Positions 21,732 through 31,470 of a DNA stretch of 64,000 nucleotides are shown here, piece after piece. The notes under the pieces were generated by a model that was not told the DNA's origin, did not search any database, and saw only the letters and a program-made list of their open reading frames with translations. Origin of the DNA: Polaromonas vacuolata (lineage in GTDB: Bacteria; Pseudomonadota; Gammaproteobacteria; Burkholderiales; Burkholderiaceae_C); assembly GCF_012584515.1 (NCBI RefSeq), contig NZ_CP051461.1, positions 1,348,001 through 1,412,000 on the forward strand, given 5' to 3'. The position numbers were made by a program, and so were the translations under genes. Position 1 is the first letter of the stretch; every line of letters begins with the position of its first letter.

Positions 21732-22780
21732 GTTTGGAGAAAATTAGCGCGCAAGATTTACTGAGTCGACTGGCAGATTTTTCAGCGGTGATTGATGCGC
21801 GCAGCGAAGGTGAATTTGCTGAAGACCGCCTGCCCAGCGCCGTCAACTGGCCCAGTCTTAACGATGCGGAGCGCCAATTAGTGGGCACCGAGTACAAGCA
21901 GATTAGCGCATTTGATGCGCGTAAATTGGGCGCGGCATTGGTGGCAAAAAATATTAGCGCCCACATTTCCCGCGAGGTGCAAGACAAACCGCGCGAATGG
22001 CAACCCCTGGTTTATTGCTGGCGTGGCGGCAAGCGCAGCGGATCGCTGGCCTTGGTACTCGATCAGATTGGCTTTAAGGTCACGCTGCTTGAAGGAGGCT
22101 ATAAAGCTTTTAGAGCTGCCCTGGTGTTAGATATGCCGCAACTCGCTGCTAGCTTTGACTACCGCGTGATTTGCGGCACGACCGGGTCAGGCAAAACCCG
22201 GTTGCTGCAGGCACTCGCCAAATGCGGTGAGCAGGTACTTGACTTAGAAGCCTTGGCGAATCATCGCAGCTCGGTACTCGGTCTAATACCCGGCTCACCC
22301 CAGCCTAGCCAGAAGTCTTATGACTGCCAGATTTGGGCCGCGCTTAAAAGTTTTGACCGCAGCCGGCCAGTCTATATTGAGAGTGAGAGCAAAAAAGTCG
22401 GTAATGTCGCCGTGCCAGAAGGCTTGATTGCAGCAATGCGCAGCAGCACCTGTTTGCAACTAGAACTGTCTGAGGACGAGCGCGTCAAGTTGCTGCTCCA
22501 AGACTATGATTTTTTCGTCAAAGATATCGAGTTTTTCTGTGACCGACTGGGGGCTTTGACCCAAGCCCGCGGTAAGGAAACCGTCACCGCTTGGCAGCAA
22601 AGCGCCCGCGGTGGTGATGTGGCCAGTGTGGTGCGAGAGTTGCTGGTTAAACATTACGACCCGGTTTATCTGCAATCTATGCAGCGTAACTTTACGCAAT
22701 ATGAAAAGGCCGAAGTGCTAAGGCCTAATGACCACAGTTTTGAGGCCATGCTGGCTCTGGCTAAAAGCATGGCGGCCTAA
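21728..22780 (+). CDS. mnmH: tRNA 2-selenouridine synthase MnmH (SelU/YbbB)
   Basis: MnmH geranylates and selenates 2-thiouridine at the tRNA wobble position using selenophosphate. The 350-residue protein has an N-terminal rhodanese domain with the active-site loop 'VYCWRGGKRSG' (Cys97) and a C-terminal P-loop domain with 'GTTGSGKT' (about residues 150-157). The gene overlaps tesA by 4 bases. selD, the selenophosphate synthetase gene it depends on, is not in the window. Confidence 0.95.
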   Translation: MSLEKISAQDLLSRLADFSAVIDARSEGEFAEDRLPSAVNWPSLNDAERQLVGTEYKQISAFDARKLGAALVAKNISAHISREVQDKPREWQPLVYCWRGGKRSGSLALVLDQIGFKVTLLEGGYKAFRAALVLDMPQLAASFDYRVICGTTGSGKTRLLQALAKCGEQVLDLEALANHRSSVLGLIPGSPQPSQKSYDCQIWAALKSFDRSRPVYIESESKKVGNVAVPEGLIAAMRSSTCLQLELSEDERVKLLLQDYDFFVKDIEFFCDRLGALTQARGKETVTAWQQSARGGDVASVVRELLVKHYDPVYLQSMQRNFTQYEKAEVLRPNDHSFEAMLALAKSMAA

Positions 22781-22923
22781 GTTGCTATTGATCATTTATT
22801 TTGCAGGCTTTTAACTATTTTTTTGTTTGATTTTAAAAAGCAGCAGACCAATGATTGGCCACAAACTTTGAGTCTGAGCTGATCTTTTTCTGGCGCTTGG
22901 TAATCAGCCGTTAACATGGGTCT

Positions 22924-24141
22924 ATGAGTGATGACCACAAACTTCTCCCGGCCCAGCTACAGACCCAATTAATCCACCACCCTTACCGGCCACCCGCTGG
23001 TTTTGAGGCCTTGCCACCAGCGGTGCACAAGGCTTCTACCGTGATATTTTCGAATGTCGCGGCCATGCGTTCGCGTGACTATCGGCACAAAACTGGCTAT
23101 ACCTACGGGCTGCACGGCACACCGACTACCTTCACCTTAGAAGCCCGTATTGCCACGCTGGAAGGCGGTCAATTTTGCGAACTGGTACCCAGCGGCTTGG
23201 CAGCGCTTACTCTGGTTGGTATGGCTTTTCTTAAGGCTGGTGATGAGGTTTTACTGCCAGACAATTCTTATGGTCCGAATAAATCTTTTGCGCAGGTCGA
23301 ACTCGCTGCTTGGGGCATTACGCACCGTTTTTATGATCCTATGGATAGCGCCGATTTGGCCGCCAAGCTCAGTTCTAAAACGCGTCTGGTTTGGTTTGAG
23401 GCAGCGGGCTCTTTGACCATGGAGTTCCCCGATGTACCGGCTGCTATCGCCGTGATTAAAGCGTTTGCGCAACCGCATGCGCGAGGAATTCTGACAGCAA
23501 TGGATAACACTTGGGGATCCGGCATTGCTTTTTGTGCTTTTGACTTGGGCGTGGATGTTTCTGCCCATGCCTTGACCAAATACCCCAGCGGTGGCTCAGA
23601 TGTGCTGATGGGCTCTGTGGTCACGCGTGACGAGGCTTTGTACCTGCTGCTGCACTTGTGCCATATGCGGCTGGGTTTTGGCGTTTCAGGCAATGATGTT
23701 GAATTAGTGCTGCGCGGCCTTAACACCATTGCGCTGCGTTATGCGGCCCAAGACAGCGCGACTTGCGCCCTTGCGTTGTGGTTGCAAAAACAAGATCAGG
23801 TAGAAGCAGTGCTGCACCCGGCGCTGCCCAACTCACCCGGTCATGCGACTTGGGCGCGTGATTGCAGCGCGGCAGCTTGTTTGCTCAGCATTGTTTTTAA
23901 ACCCGAGTATGACCAAGACCAAATCGACGGTTTTTGCGATCAGCTTAAGCTGTTTAAACTTGGCTACAGCTGGGCTGGGCCGATTAGCTTGTGCGCGCCC
24001 TATGACATCGCCTCTATGCGAACCACGGCCTGGCCTTATAAGGGCGGATTGGTGCGTTTATCGGTGGGTCTGGAAGCGCTGGACGATTTACGCTCTGATA
24101 TTGCTCAAGCGCTCTCGGCTATGCATTACAGTAAGGGTTGA
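22924..24141 (+). CDS. metC: Cystathionine beta-lyase (PLP-dependent, Cys/Met metabolism family)
   Basis: A 405-residue PLP enzyme. The Schiff-base lysine is Lys219 in 'AHALTKYPSGGSDV'; the PLP-phosphate region 'PSGLAAL' and the 'YTYGLHGTPTT' segment fit MetC-type lyases that split cystathionine into homocysteine, pyruvate and ammonia. Related cystathionine gamma-synthases or gamma-lyases cannot be fully excluded. The 140-base gap after mnmH suggests a separate promoter, but none is obvious. Confidence 0.87.
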   Translation: MSDDHKLLPAQLQTQLIHHPYRPPAGFEALPPAVHKASTVIFSNVAAMRSRDYRHKTGYTYGLHGTPTTFTLEARIATLEGGQFCELVPSGLAALTLVGMAFLKAGDEVLLPDNSYGPNKSFAQVELAAWGITHRFYDPMDSADLAAKLSSKTRLVWFEAAGSLTMEFPDVPAAIAVIKAFAQPHARGILTAMDNTWGSGIAFCAFDLGVDVSAHALTKYPSGGSDVLMGSVVTRDEALYLLLHLCHMRLGFGVSGNDVELVLRGLNTIALRYAAQDSATCALALWLQKQDQVEAVLHPALPNSPGHATWARDCSAAACLLSIVFKPEYDQDQIDGFCDQLKLFKLGYSWAGPISLCAPYDIASMRTTAWPYKGGLVRLSVGLEALDDLRSDIAQALSAMHYSKG

Positions 24142-24162
24142 ACATTCATGAAAGCACCTTAA

Positions 24163-24336
24163 GTGGCAACTCCTAATTATTCCTACGAAAAACGCCAGAA
24201 AGAGCTCGCCAAAAAGCGTAAAAAAGAAGACAAGCTCAAACGCAAAGCAGAAGGCAAGCCTGATGAGCCAGATGATGAATCATCTGAAGACGCTCTTGAC
24301 AACCCGAGCGATGGCATGCCACCGGCTGCTGTCTAA
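24163..24336 (+). CDS. Small conserved-type basic/acidic protein (57 aa)
   Basis: Starts at GTG 24163, 21 bases after metC, and reads VATPNYSYEKRQKELAKKRK, then a Lys/Arg/Glu-rich helix, an acidic stretch ('DEPDDESSEDA') and a short Pro/Ala tail. The charge pattern and clean end before a terminator argue for a real gene. I recall similar short proteins starting with ATPNYxYEKRQ in Comamonadaceae, of unknown function. No domain and no strong ribosome-binding site. Confidence 0.6.
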   Translation: MATPNYSYEKRQKELAKKRKKEDKLKRKAEGKPDEPDDESSEDALDNPSDGMPPAAV

Positions 24337-24398
24337 GGCGCAGGCTCTCGCTCTCTTTAGTTTTGTCCCCGTCTGATTTTTACTTGAACTTATCAAGT

Positions 24399-24438
24399 AA
24401 AAAAGCCCCTATTGAGATTGCTCAACGGGGGCTTTTTT
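24399..24438. terminator. Bidirectional intrinsic terminator
   Basis: A6 GCCCC ... GGGGC T6 hairpin with an inner GAG/CTC pairing. It ends the metC/small-protein unit on the plus strand and is symmetric enough to act on the minus strand too. Confidence 0.8.
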
Positions 24439-24466
24439 ATTGACGGTCTTCGGCAAAAAGCAAAGT

Positions 24467-24492
24467 AAAAAAATGGCTGGTTAAACCAGCCA
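24467..24492 (-). terminator. Intrinsic terminator of the dpp operon
   Basis: A perfect 9-bp inverted repeat (TGGCTGGTT/AACCAGCCA) is followed on the minus strand by seven T residues, 58 bases beyond the dppA stop. Confidence 0.8.
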
Positions 24493-24549
24493 CTTTTAAA
24501 ACATTGAAAATCGAGCGGGGCTTTAGCCTTTGTTCAACTCTTCAATCTA

Positions 24550-26202
24550 TTACTCTTTGATGTCCACACCATAAAAGCTGTGGCGTCCAAACGGGCTGAG
24601 TTTGAAGTCAATGACTTCCTTGCGCATAGGCTTGATCTGCACCGCGTGGGCAATCGTATACCAAGGCGCTTGCTGTTTGAAAATCACCTGTGCTTGCTCA
24701 TAGAGTTTGGTTCGCTCGGCTTGATTGGTCACCGTTTTTGCTTTGAGGACTAAGTCTTCGTATGGCTTGTAGCAAAACTTGGCGATATTGCTACCGCTAG
24801 CCGATTGCGCGGAAGCGCAGCCCAGCAAGGTGTAGAGGAAGTTATCTGGATCGCCATTGTCACCAGTCCAGCCCAACATACCCATTTGGTGCTCGCCGGC
24901 CTGCATGCGCTTCCTGTACTCGCCCCACTCGAAACTTTTGATCTCCGCTTTCACGCCAATTTTGGCCAAGTCAGCTTGCATCAATTCTGCAATCCGTTTG
25001 GCGTTCGGGTTGTAAGGGCGCTGCACTGGCATAGCCCATAAGTCGGTCGTCAAGCCGTTTGGATAACCGGCGGCGGCGAGTAGTTTTTTGGCTGCAACTG
25101 GGTCAAAGACATCGTCTTTGATCTTGTCGTTGTAAGACCACATGGTGGGCGGAATTGGATTTTTCGCCGCAATTCCAGTGCCTAGATAAACACCATCAAT
25201 AATGGCTTTTTTATTGATCGCCATGCTGATGGCTTTACGCACACGCACGTCGTCAAACGGTTTTTTCTGGGTGTTAAAAGCCAGATAGCCGACGTTCAGA
25301 CCGGGCTGCTCAAGTACTTTGATTGCTGGGTCTTTGCGAATCGCTTCTAAGTCCGCCGGGTTGGGGTAAGGCATGACATGGCATTCGCCTTTTTGCAGCT
25401 TTGCCCAACGCACGGATGCGTCGGGTGTGATGGCAAAAATCAAGTCATCAATTTTGGCTTTGCCGTCCCAATAAGCCGGAAAAGCTTTGTAACGAATGAC
25501 CGCATCTTTTTGGTATTGCACCAGCGAGAACGGGCCAGTGCCAATTGGGTCTTGGTCGATTTTTTCCGGTGTGCCGGCCTTGAGCATGGCGTCAGCGTAT
25601 TCCTTGGACTGAATCGCTGCGTATGGCATGGCCAGATTGGCTAAAAACGGTGCTTCTGGATTGGCCAGTGTGATCTTGACGGTGTAGTCGTCAATTTTTT
25701 CTACGGTTTGGAGCAGCTTGGGCATGCCCATGTCGCTGAAGTAAGAGTGGTTGGGGCTGGTGACTTTGAAGAACGGATTGTCTTCTTTCCACTGGCGCTC
25801 GAAGGCGAAGACCATGTCGTCGGCATTGAAGTCACGCGTCGGTTTGAAGCTGCGCGTGTTGTGCCATTTCACGCCCTTGCGCAAGAAAAAAGTATAGGTC
25901 TTGCCGTCTGGCGAGACTTCCCATTTTTCAGCCAAGCTTGGCACGACCTTGGTGCCGCCGCGTTCGAATTCGACTAAGCGGTTATAAATCGGCTCGTTAG
26001 CATCAAAAGATGTGCCGGTGGTGTTGATGCCGGGGTAGAAGTTTTCTGGGCTGCCCTCAGAGCAAAACACCAGTGTCTTAGCGGCGACTGGTGTGGCTAC
26101 GCCAAGCGTGGTCAGCACGAGCAACGCTGGCGCGGCAATCGCGCCCAGCATGGCGCGCTTGAGTGGGAGCAAACGCCCGGCGCGGATTGGGGATTGAATC
26201 AT
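24550..26202 (-). CDS. dppA: Peptide ABC transporter substrate-binding protein (DppA-type, SBP family 5)
   Basis: A periplasmic solute-binding protein of 550 residues. ATG 26202 has AGGAG upstream; an in-frame start at 26262 would overlap dppF. A long signal peptide (about residues 1-41, ending 'ATPVAA') precedes 'KTLVFCSEGSPENFYPG', and the SBP-5 signature region appears as 'PSLAEKWEVSPDGKTYTFFL'. Likely ligand is di- or tripeptides, possibly haem precursors as for E. coli DppA. It is the last gene of the operon, behind the ATPase genes, whereas in E. coli dppA is first. Confidence 0.92.
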   Translation of the reverse strand: MIQSPIRAGRLLPLKRAMLGAIAAPALLVLTTLGVATPVAAKTLVFCSEGSPENFYPGINTTGTSFDANEPIYNRLVEFERGGTKVVPSLAEKWEVSPDGKTYTFFLRKGVKWHNTRSFKPTRDFNADDMVFAFERQWKEDNPFFKVTSPNHSYFSDMGMPKLLQTVEKIDDYTVKITLANPEAPFLANLAMPYAAIQSKEYADAMLKAGTPEKIDQDPIGTGPFSLVQYQKDAVIRYKAFPAYWDGKAKIDDLIFAITPDASVRWAKLQKGECHVMPYPNPADLEAIRKDPAIKVLEQPGLNVGYLAFNTQKKPFDDVRVRKAISMAINKKAIIDGVYLGTGIAAKNPIPPTMWSYNDKIKDDVFDPVAAKKLLAAAGYPNGLTTDLWAMPVQRPYNPNAKRIAELMQADLAKIGVKAEIKSFEWGEYRKRMQAGEHQMGMLGWTGDNGDPDNFLYTLLGCASAQSASGSNIAKFCYKPYEDLVLKAKTVTNQAERTKLYEQAQVIFKQQAPWYTIAHAVQIKPMRKEVIDFKLSPFGRHSFYGVDIKE

Positions 26203-26258
26203 TCGACTAACTCCTCTGGGGTAATGCTGCTGGGCAGCGGGAACGGTAAAAAACGCGA

Positions 26259-27260
26259 TCAAACCTGAGTCAAAAATATTTCTGCGTGATGGCAGGCTAC
26301 TTGCCGGCCAGCGAGTTCGCGCAGCACGGGACGCTCTTGCTTGCAGCGCTCAGTGACATGCGGGCAACGGGTGGAAAACACGCAACCGCTAGGTGGGTTG
26401 AGCGGGGAGGGCAGCTCACCCGTGAGGACTACCCGCTGTTTCGCATCAGTGCTGCCGGCAAGGGCTGGCGTCGAGGCCAGCAAGGCCTGCGTATAAGGGT
26501 GTAGTGGCTGGGCAAACAAAGCGTTTTTCTCGCCTTGCTCGACCGCATGGCCCAAGTACATCACCAACACGTCGTGGGCAATATGCCGCACCACGCCTAA
26601 ATCGTGAGAGATGAATAAATAGGCCAGACCGAGACTTTGTTGTAAGTCTGAAAGCAAATTCAGCACCTGCGCTTGAATCGATACATCCAGCGCCGAGACC
26701 GGTTCGTCTGCCACGACTAACGCAGGCTTGAGCATCAGCGCACGCGCAATCGCAATGCGCTGACGTTGACCGCCTGAGAACATGTGCGGGTAGCGGTCGT
26801 AGTGTTCTGGCCTTAGGCCAACCAAGGCCAGCATGGCTTTAGCCGCTTGGGCCCGTTCGGCGGCGTTGAGGTCGGTATTGATTTCTAATGGGGCTTCAAG
26901 AATTGCACCCACTTTTTTACGTGGGTTGAGCGAGCCTTCAGGATTTTGGAACACCAACTGCACCGCGCGGCGCAATTTTTTCTTGTTCTCATCGCTGGCG
27001 CCAACGGCATCCACGCCTTGAATATTTAATTCGCCCGCGCTGGGCTTTTCAATCAAGCTAATCATCCGTGCCAAGGTTGATTTGCCGCAGCCGGATTCAC
27101 CCACTACGGCCAGCGTTTTGCCGGCTCGCACGCGAAACGATACGCCGCCTACGGCTTGCAAAATCGCTGGGTCTTTGAATAATCCGCGCGGAATTTTGTA
27201 GCTGCGTTTGAGGTCTCTTGCCTCGACTGCAAACTCTGTTGTGGTGTTGGCAGTTGTCAT
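26259..27260 (-). CDS. dppF: Peptide ABC transporter ATP-binding protein DppF
   Basis: A 333-residue ATPase: Walker A 'GESGCGKST', signature '[15 protein letters not shown]', Walker B '[12 protein letters not shown]', switch His in 'FISHDLG'. The C-terminal oligopeptide-transporter extension has the cysteine-bearing '[14 protein letters not shown]', as in DppF/OppF proteins that bind a [4Fe-4S] cluster. The start overlaps the dppD stop by 4 bases. Confidence 0.94.
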   Translation of the reverse strand: MTTANTTTEFAVEARDLKRSYKIPRGLFKDPAILQAVGGVSFRVRAGKTLAVVGESGCGKSTLARMISLIEKPSAGELNIQGVDAVGASDENKKKLRRAVQLVFQNPEGSLNPRKKVGAILEAPLEINTDLNAAERAQAAKAMLALVGLRPEHYDRYPHMFSGGQRQRIAIARALMLKPALVVADEPVSALDVSIQAQVLNLLSDLQQSLGLAYLFISHDLGVVRHIAHDVLVMYLGHAVEQGEKNALFAQPLHPYTQALLASTPALAGSTDAKQRVVLTGELPSPLNPPSGCVFSTRCPHVTERCKQERPVLRELAGRQVACHHAEIFLTQV

Positions 27261-28294
27261 TGGAAGGCCTCGGATAAGGCGGGTTTGCTGGCCGCCATCA
27301 ACTCACTGCGCTGCGGGTCATCGAGTGCGTAATGGCAGCGCACCAGTCCCCGTTGCTGGGTTTTTAATTCTTCGATTTTGCGCAGCACTGGCCGCTCGGC
27401 CAAACAGTGCTCGGTTGCATAGCTGCAACGCGGCGCGAACAAACAGCCTTGTGGTCTGTCATAAAGACCGGGCACCATGCCGGGTATGGTGGCGAGCCGG
27501 TCTTTGCCTATGCTGCGTTCTGGCAATGCGGCGAGTAGCGCTTCGGTATACGGATGCTGAGGTTGGTTGAAAAGCTTTTGCGCGCCACTTTCTTCCATGA
27601 TTTGACCGGCATACATGACGGCTACTTTTTGCGCCATTTCAGAGACCACGCCCATGTTGTGCGTGATCAGCACCAAGGCCATGCCGCGCTCTTTTTGCAA
27701 GCTGCGTAGCAAGTCCAAAATTTGCGCTTGAATCGTCACGTCGAGTGCTGTCGTCGGCTCGTCGGCGATGAGTAAACGTGGATTGCAAGCAATCGCCATC
27801 GCAATCATCACGCGCTGATTCATGCCGCCCGAGAGCTGGTGAGGGTAAGCGCTGAGGCGGCTTTCGGCGGCTGGAATGCCGACTTGCTCTAGCAACTCTA
27901 TGGATCGTTTGCGCGCCGCTTTAGCGTCCATGCCTAGGTGCTGACGCAAGCTCTCACCGATCTGAAAACCTATGCTAAAACAGGGGTTCAAGCTGGTTGT
28001 GGGATCTTGAAAAATCATCGCCACGTCTTTGCCCACCAGCTTATTGCGCTGACCTTGACTTAGGCTTAGCAAGTCATGGCCGGCAAAGCGCAGCTTGTCG
28101 GCCGTGACCTTGCCCGGAAACGGCACCAAACCCATCAAAGCCATCATGGTCACGCTTTTGCCTGAACCGGATTCGCCGACTATGCCCAGTACCTCACCCT
28201 CGTCCAGCGTCATGCTCACGCCTTCTACCGCATGCATCACACCGTTTTGAGTCGGGAACTCGACCGAGAGATTTTCTATTTCTAACAAAGCCAT
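27257..28294 (-). CDS. dppD: Peptide ABC transporter ATP-binding protein DppD
   Basis: A 345-residue ATPase with Walker A '[16 protein letters not shown]', signature '[15 protein letters not shown]', Walker B '[12 protein letters not shown]', and the C-terminal cysteine region '[15 protein letters not shown]'. It pairs with DppF as the heterodimeric motor of the importer. It starts 22 bases after dppC. Confidence 0.94.
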   Translation of the reverse strand: MALLEIENLSVEFPTQNGVMHAVEGVSMTLDEGEVLGIVGESGSGKSVTMMALMGLVPFPGKVTADKLRFAGHDLLSLSQGQRNKLVGKDVAMIFQDPTTSLNPCFSIGFQIGESLRQHLGMDAKAARKRSIELLEQVGIPAAESRLSAYPHQLSGGMNQRVMIAMAIACNPRLLIADEPTTALDVTIQAQILDLLRSLQKERGMALVLITHNMGVVSEMAQKVAVMYAGQIMEESGAQKLFNQPQHPYTEALLAALPERSIGKDRLATIPGMVPGLYDRPQGCLFAPRCSYATEHCLAERPVLRKIEELKTQQRGLVRCHYALDDPQRSELMAASKPALSEAFQ

Positions 28295-28316
28295 AATTTT
28301 TCTCTGCTTTTTCGGT

Positions 28317-29228
28317 TTAACGTTTTAACTTAGGGTCGAACGCATCGCGCAGTCCGTCACCGAGCAAGTTAAAAGCCAATACCGTGATCAAAATTGCCAG
28401 ACCTGGGAAGGTCACAACCCACCAGGCGCGCAGCACGAATTCGCGCGCATCGGCCAGCATAGTGCCCCATTCTGGCGAGGGTGGCTGTGCACCCAAGCCC
28501 AGAAAACCCAGTGCTGCAGCATCCAAAATAGCGGTGGATATGCCCAGTGACGCTTGCACAATTAAGGGCGCGGTGCAGTTCGGCAAAATCTCTTTAAACA
28601 TTAAACGCCAGCGGCTTGCACCACTCATGCGTGCAGCAGTGACGTAGTCGCGTGAGGCCTCGGTAATCACCGCTGCACGGGTAATTCGCACATAGTGGGG
28701 TAGCACCACAATCGCCACAGCCAGCATGGCATTCATCAATCCCGGGCCAAGAATAGCCACGATCACAATCGCCAGTAGCAAACTTGGCAAAGTCAAAATA
28801 ATGTCCATCAAGCGCATGATGGCGATCTCGAAAATGCCGCGGAAATAGCCCGAAAGAAGTCCCAGTACCGTGCCTACTATGACCGAGATGGTCACCACCG
28901 CAATGCCAATTACCAGTGACAGCCGCGCGCCATGCATCAAGCGGGAAAGTATGTCGCGACCAATCGCATCTGTGCCCAGCAGGTAACTGGTTGAGCCACC
29001 TTCCTGCCAAAACGGCGGTTTTAAAAACACGCTGCTGTTGGTCAGGTTGGGTGGATGTGGTGCCAGCCAAGGCGCGAACAGCGCCACTAGCAATACCGTC
29101 ACCACAATGATGAGGCCGGCCACCGCACCTTTGTTGGAGCTGAAATATGACCAGAATTCGCGCAGCGGATGCGGCGGCGCAGGCGCCACGCCAGCGGCGT
29201 GTGCAGGGTGTTTGGTAGATGCGCTCAT
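28317..29228 (-). CDS. dppC: Peptide ABC transporter permease DppC
   Basis: A 303-residue inner-membrane permease. A cytoplasmic N-terminus is followed by a first helix ('[20 protein letters not shown]'), the OppC-type segment '[19 protein letters not shown]', further helices, and the EAA loop ('[18 protein letters not shown]') that contacts the ATPases. It overlaps dppB by 4 bases. Confidence 0.94.
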   Translation of the reverse strand: MSASTKHPAHAAGVAPAPPHPLREFWSYFSSNKGAVAGLIIVVTVLLVALFAPWLAPHPPNLTNSSVFLKPPFWQEGGSTSYLLGTDAIGRDILSRLMHGARLSLVIGIAVVTISVIVGTVLGLLSGYFRGIFEIAIMRLMDIILTLPSLLLAIVIVAILGPGLMNAMLAVAIVVLPHYVRITRAAVITEASRDYVTAARMSGASRWRLMFKEILPNCTAPLIVQASLGISTAILDAAALGFLGLGAQPPSPEWGTMLADAREFVLRAWWVVTFPGLAILITVLAFNLLGDGLRDAFDPKLKR

Positions 29229-30235
29229 CGCTGGTGCCTGATACGTGGATTGATGATGCCGTAGGTGATGTCCACCAGCAAATTAACGGCCATGACTAAC
29301 AGGCCCAACAGCAGCATGCCGCCTTGCAGCACCGGGTAGTCGCGCCGACCAATGGCTTCGATGAGCCATTTGCCAACGCCGGGCCAAGAAAAGATAGTCT
29401 CGGTCAAAATTGCGCCGGTGAACAAAACGCCCACTTGCAAGCCAATCACGGTTACCACCGGAATCAAAGCATTGCGAAACGCATGCAGTCCCACTACGCG
29501 CTTACTCGACAAGCCCTTGGCGCGTGCCGTGCGTATGTAGTTCTCGCCCAGCACTTCTAGCATGGCGGATCGGGTCATACGCGCAATCACTGCGAGCGGG
29601 TTGGTACCCAGCACTATGGTGGGCAAAATCAGGTGCGAGGCGGCAGACCAAAACGCAGGTTTATTGCCTTCAAGCAAAGTGTCTATGAGTAAAAAACCAG
29701 TCACCGGCTGTATGTAATACATCACCGAAATTCGGCCGGATACCGGCGTGAGATCGAGCTGCACAGAAAATAAAAGTATCAGCAGCAAGCCCCACCAAAA
29801 AATCGGCATCGAGTAACCGGTCAGTGACACCCCCATCACGCCGTGGTCTAAAAACGAGTTTCGTTTTACCGCCGCGATAATGCCCGCCGGTATACCCAGT
29901 AGCAGCGCAAACAAAATCGCGCAGGTAGCGAGCTCTATGGTGGCGGGAAACAAGGTGGTGAATTCGGTCAGCACCGGGGTTTGTGTGATCAGCGATTTGC
30001 CCAAATCACCAGACAGCACGCGGCCTATATAGATGCCGTACTGAACCAGTATTGGCCGGTCTAGGCCATATTCTTTGAGCAACTGGGCGTGGCGAATCGG
30101 ATCGATGCCGCGCTCACCAGCCAAGGTTTCTATCGGGTCCCCCGGCACCATGCGAATGAGAAAAAATGCCAGCAGTGTCATGCCCAGAAAAGTCGGGATA
30201 ACTAGGCTTAGACGGGTGAAAATAAAGCGCAACAT
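29225..30235 (-). CDS. dppB: Peptide ABC transporter permease DppB
   Basis: A 336-residue permease with the typical N-terminal helix ('RLSLVIPTFLGMTLLAFFLI'), the 'RMVPGDPIETLAGERG' segment after it, and the EAA loop 'LGENYIRTARAKGLSSKRV'. It is the first gene of the operon dppB-C-D-F-A. The region upstream, reaching the SWIB gene, should hold the operon's promoter. Confidence 0.94.
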   Translation of the reverse strand: MLRFIFTRLSLVIPTFLGMTLLAFFLIRMVPGDPIETLAGERGIDPIRHAQLLKEYGLDRPILVQYGIYIGRVLSGDLGKSLITQTPVLTEFTTLFPATIELATCAILFALLLGIPAGIIAAVKRNSFLDHGVMGVSLTGYSMPIFWWGLLLILLFSVQLDLTPVSGRISVMYYIQPVTGFLLIDTLLEGNKPAFWSAASHLILPTIVLGTNPLAVIARMTRSAMLEVLGENYIRTARAKGLSSKRVVGLHAFRNALIPVVTVIGLQVGVLFTGAILTETIFSWPGVGKWLIEAIGRRDYPVLQGGMLLLGLLVMAVNLLVDITYGIINPRIRHQR

Positions 30236-30678
30236 ATCAAGGCTTAGCGTTTGCAGTTTGGACTTTTATCCAATGCAATTGCTGGTAATTTACGTTGATT
30301 AAGGCCTTTTTTTTTTTGCGTATTCGTTAGCATTAAGACATTTATGCTGACCATTGGCCAGCATGCTAATCGTTCTTAGCGTTGGGGTATTTTTCAAGCG
30401 CATTACCGGTAAATATTTTTTTAAAACTAGGGCTGAGACTTTTGCCATTGATCTTTTGAATCGGAGCTGTTGGTCTCAGTGTTATGAAGCGGTTCGGGCT
30501 TGATCTCCAAGGCCTTAATTTTTTATCGAACTAATTTTTTAGGCCTTCGGTTGCAAAGGTATGACTATTGCAATGTCCGTGCCAATCAAAAAGCCCGCGT
30601 TAAAAATGGCTGTACCATAGCGTAAATTTTTGGTTTGGTGAAAGTATATGCCTTGTTAATGTTGTGTATCGATGCGGC
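30236..30678. other. Intergenic region upstream of dppB
   Basis: About 440 bases with no convincing gene on either strand. It contains a T12 run near 30307-30318 and a 21-bp near-palindrome (listed separately). It must carry the dpp promoter, but I cannot pick confident -35/-10 boxes. Confidence 0.6.
30344..30364. promoter_or_regulatory. 21-bp near-palindrome upstream of the dpp operon (candidate operator)
   Basis: ATGCTGACC-ATT-GGCCAGCAT: 9-bp arms with a single mismatch around a 3-base centre, about 110 bases before dppB. Symmetry and position suit a dimeric regulator, but the binding factor is unknown and no T-run supports a terminator. Confidence 0.4.
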
Positions 30679-30708
30679 AAAAAAAAAGACCGGTTGAACC
30701 GGTCTTTT
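30679..30708 (-). terminator. Intrinsic terminator of the SWIB-domain gene
   Basis: Stem AAAAGACCGGTT/AACCGGTCTTTT with a T9 tail on the minus strand, 20 bases after the stop of the SWIB-domain gene. Confidence 0.88.
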
Positions 30709-30728
30709 GAAGTCAGCAATAAAGCTGA

Positions 30729-31184
30729 TTATTTGACGTGCTTGCCAATCAGGCCAGCCATCTCGAACATCGAGACTTGTGGTTTGCCGAAGACTGCTTT
30801 GAGCTTGTCGTCTGCATTGATCATGCGTTTGTTGGCGCTGTCCTGCAGACCCTTGGCTTTGATGTAAATCCAGAGCTTGCTGACGATCTCGGTGCGTGGT
30901 AACGGCTTGTCGCCGACTACTGCCGAGAGTTCTTTGCTCAAAGTCAGCGGCTTCATAAACGCGGCGTTGGGCGTGCGTTTTTTGGCGGCGACTTTTTTTG
31001 CTGCGGGTGCTTTTGCTGCAACGGTTTTTGCAGGAGCTGCTTTTTTAGCGGCTACTACTTTTTTCGCTGCTGCTGGAGCTGCAGCTTTGGTTGCGGGTGC
31101 TGCGGCTTTTACAGCCACTTTTTTTGCCGGTGCAGCCTTTGGTGCGGGTGCTTTTTTTGCCGGTTCTTTTTTTGCAGTTGCCAT
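30729..31184 (-). CDS. SWIB/MDM2-domain protein with histone-H1-like Ala/Lys/Pro N-terminus
   Basis: A 151-residue protein from ATG 31184, with AGAAGGA upstream. Residues 2 to about 70 are almost only Ala, Lys, Pro and Val ('KKEPAKKAPAPKAAPAKK'), like bacterial histone-H1-type tails. The C-terminal half is a SWIB/MDM2 domain ('LSAVVGDKPLPRTEIVSKLW', 'INADDKLKAVFGK', 'MFEMAGLIGKHVK'). The combination suggests a DNA-binding or nucleoid-associated role, which is inference. The gene is monocistronic with its own terminator. The complementary strand also gives a long open frame, an artefact of the repeats. Confidence 0.88.
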   Translation of the reverse strand: MATAKKEPAKKAPAPKAAPAKKVAVKAAAPATKAAAPAAAKKVVAAKKAAPAKTVAAKAPAAKKVAAKKRTPNAAFMKPLTLSKELSAVVGDKPLPRTEIVSKLWIYIKAKGLQDSANKRMINADDKLKAVFGKPQVSMFEMAGLIGKHVK

Positions 31185-31470
31185 GATTGATTTTCCTTCT
31201 GAAAGTTGACAAATCACCAGTGAAAATAACTAGTCTTTACTGGCACAGCGGATGCTACTGGAGAAAACATGTGTTTCATAGGGCGGAGCCTATTTTTTTG
31301 CTTGTTTTTGCAGTCATTTACCTTTGAAGCGTAAAAAAACTGCAAATCGAGCTTTTTCGCAGCTGATTCGTCGTTGCTTTTGCAGCGCCAGCCAGAGTTC
31401 TTTATGCACACGGTAATTTGTAATTGTGGTTTTTGAAATTTAAAAACCGTGTTTAAAGCGCTGTAAAAGC

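Noticed and set aside
30877..31209. 110-codon plus-strand ORF rich in Ala/Phe/Gly
   Set aside because: It is the complement of the Ala/Lys repeats of the SWIB-domain gene, which has a good ribosome-binding site, a domain and a terminator on the minus strand.
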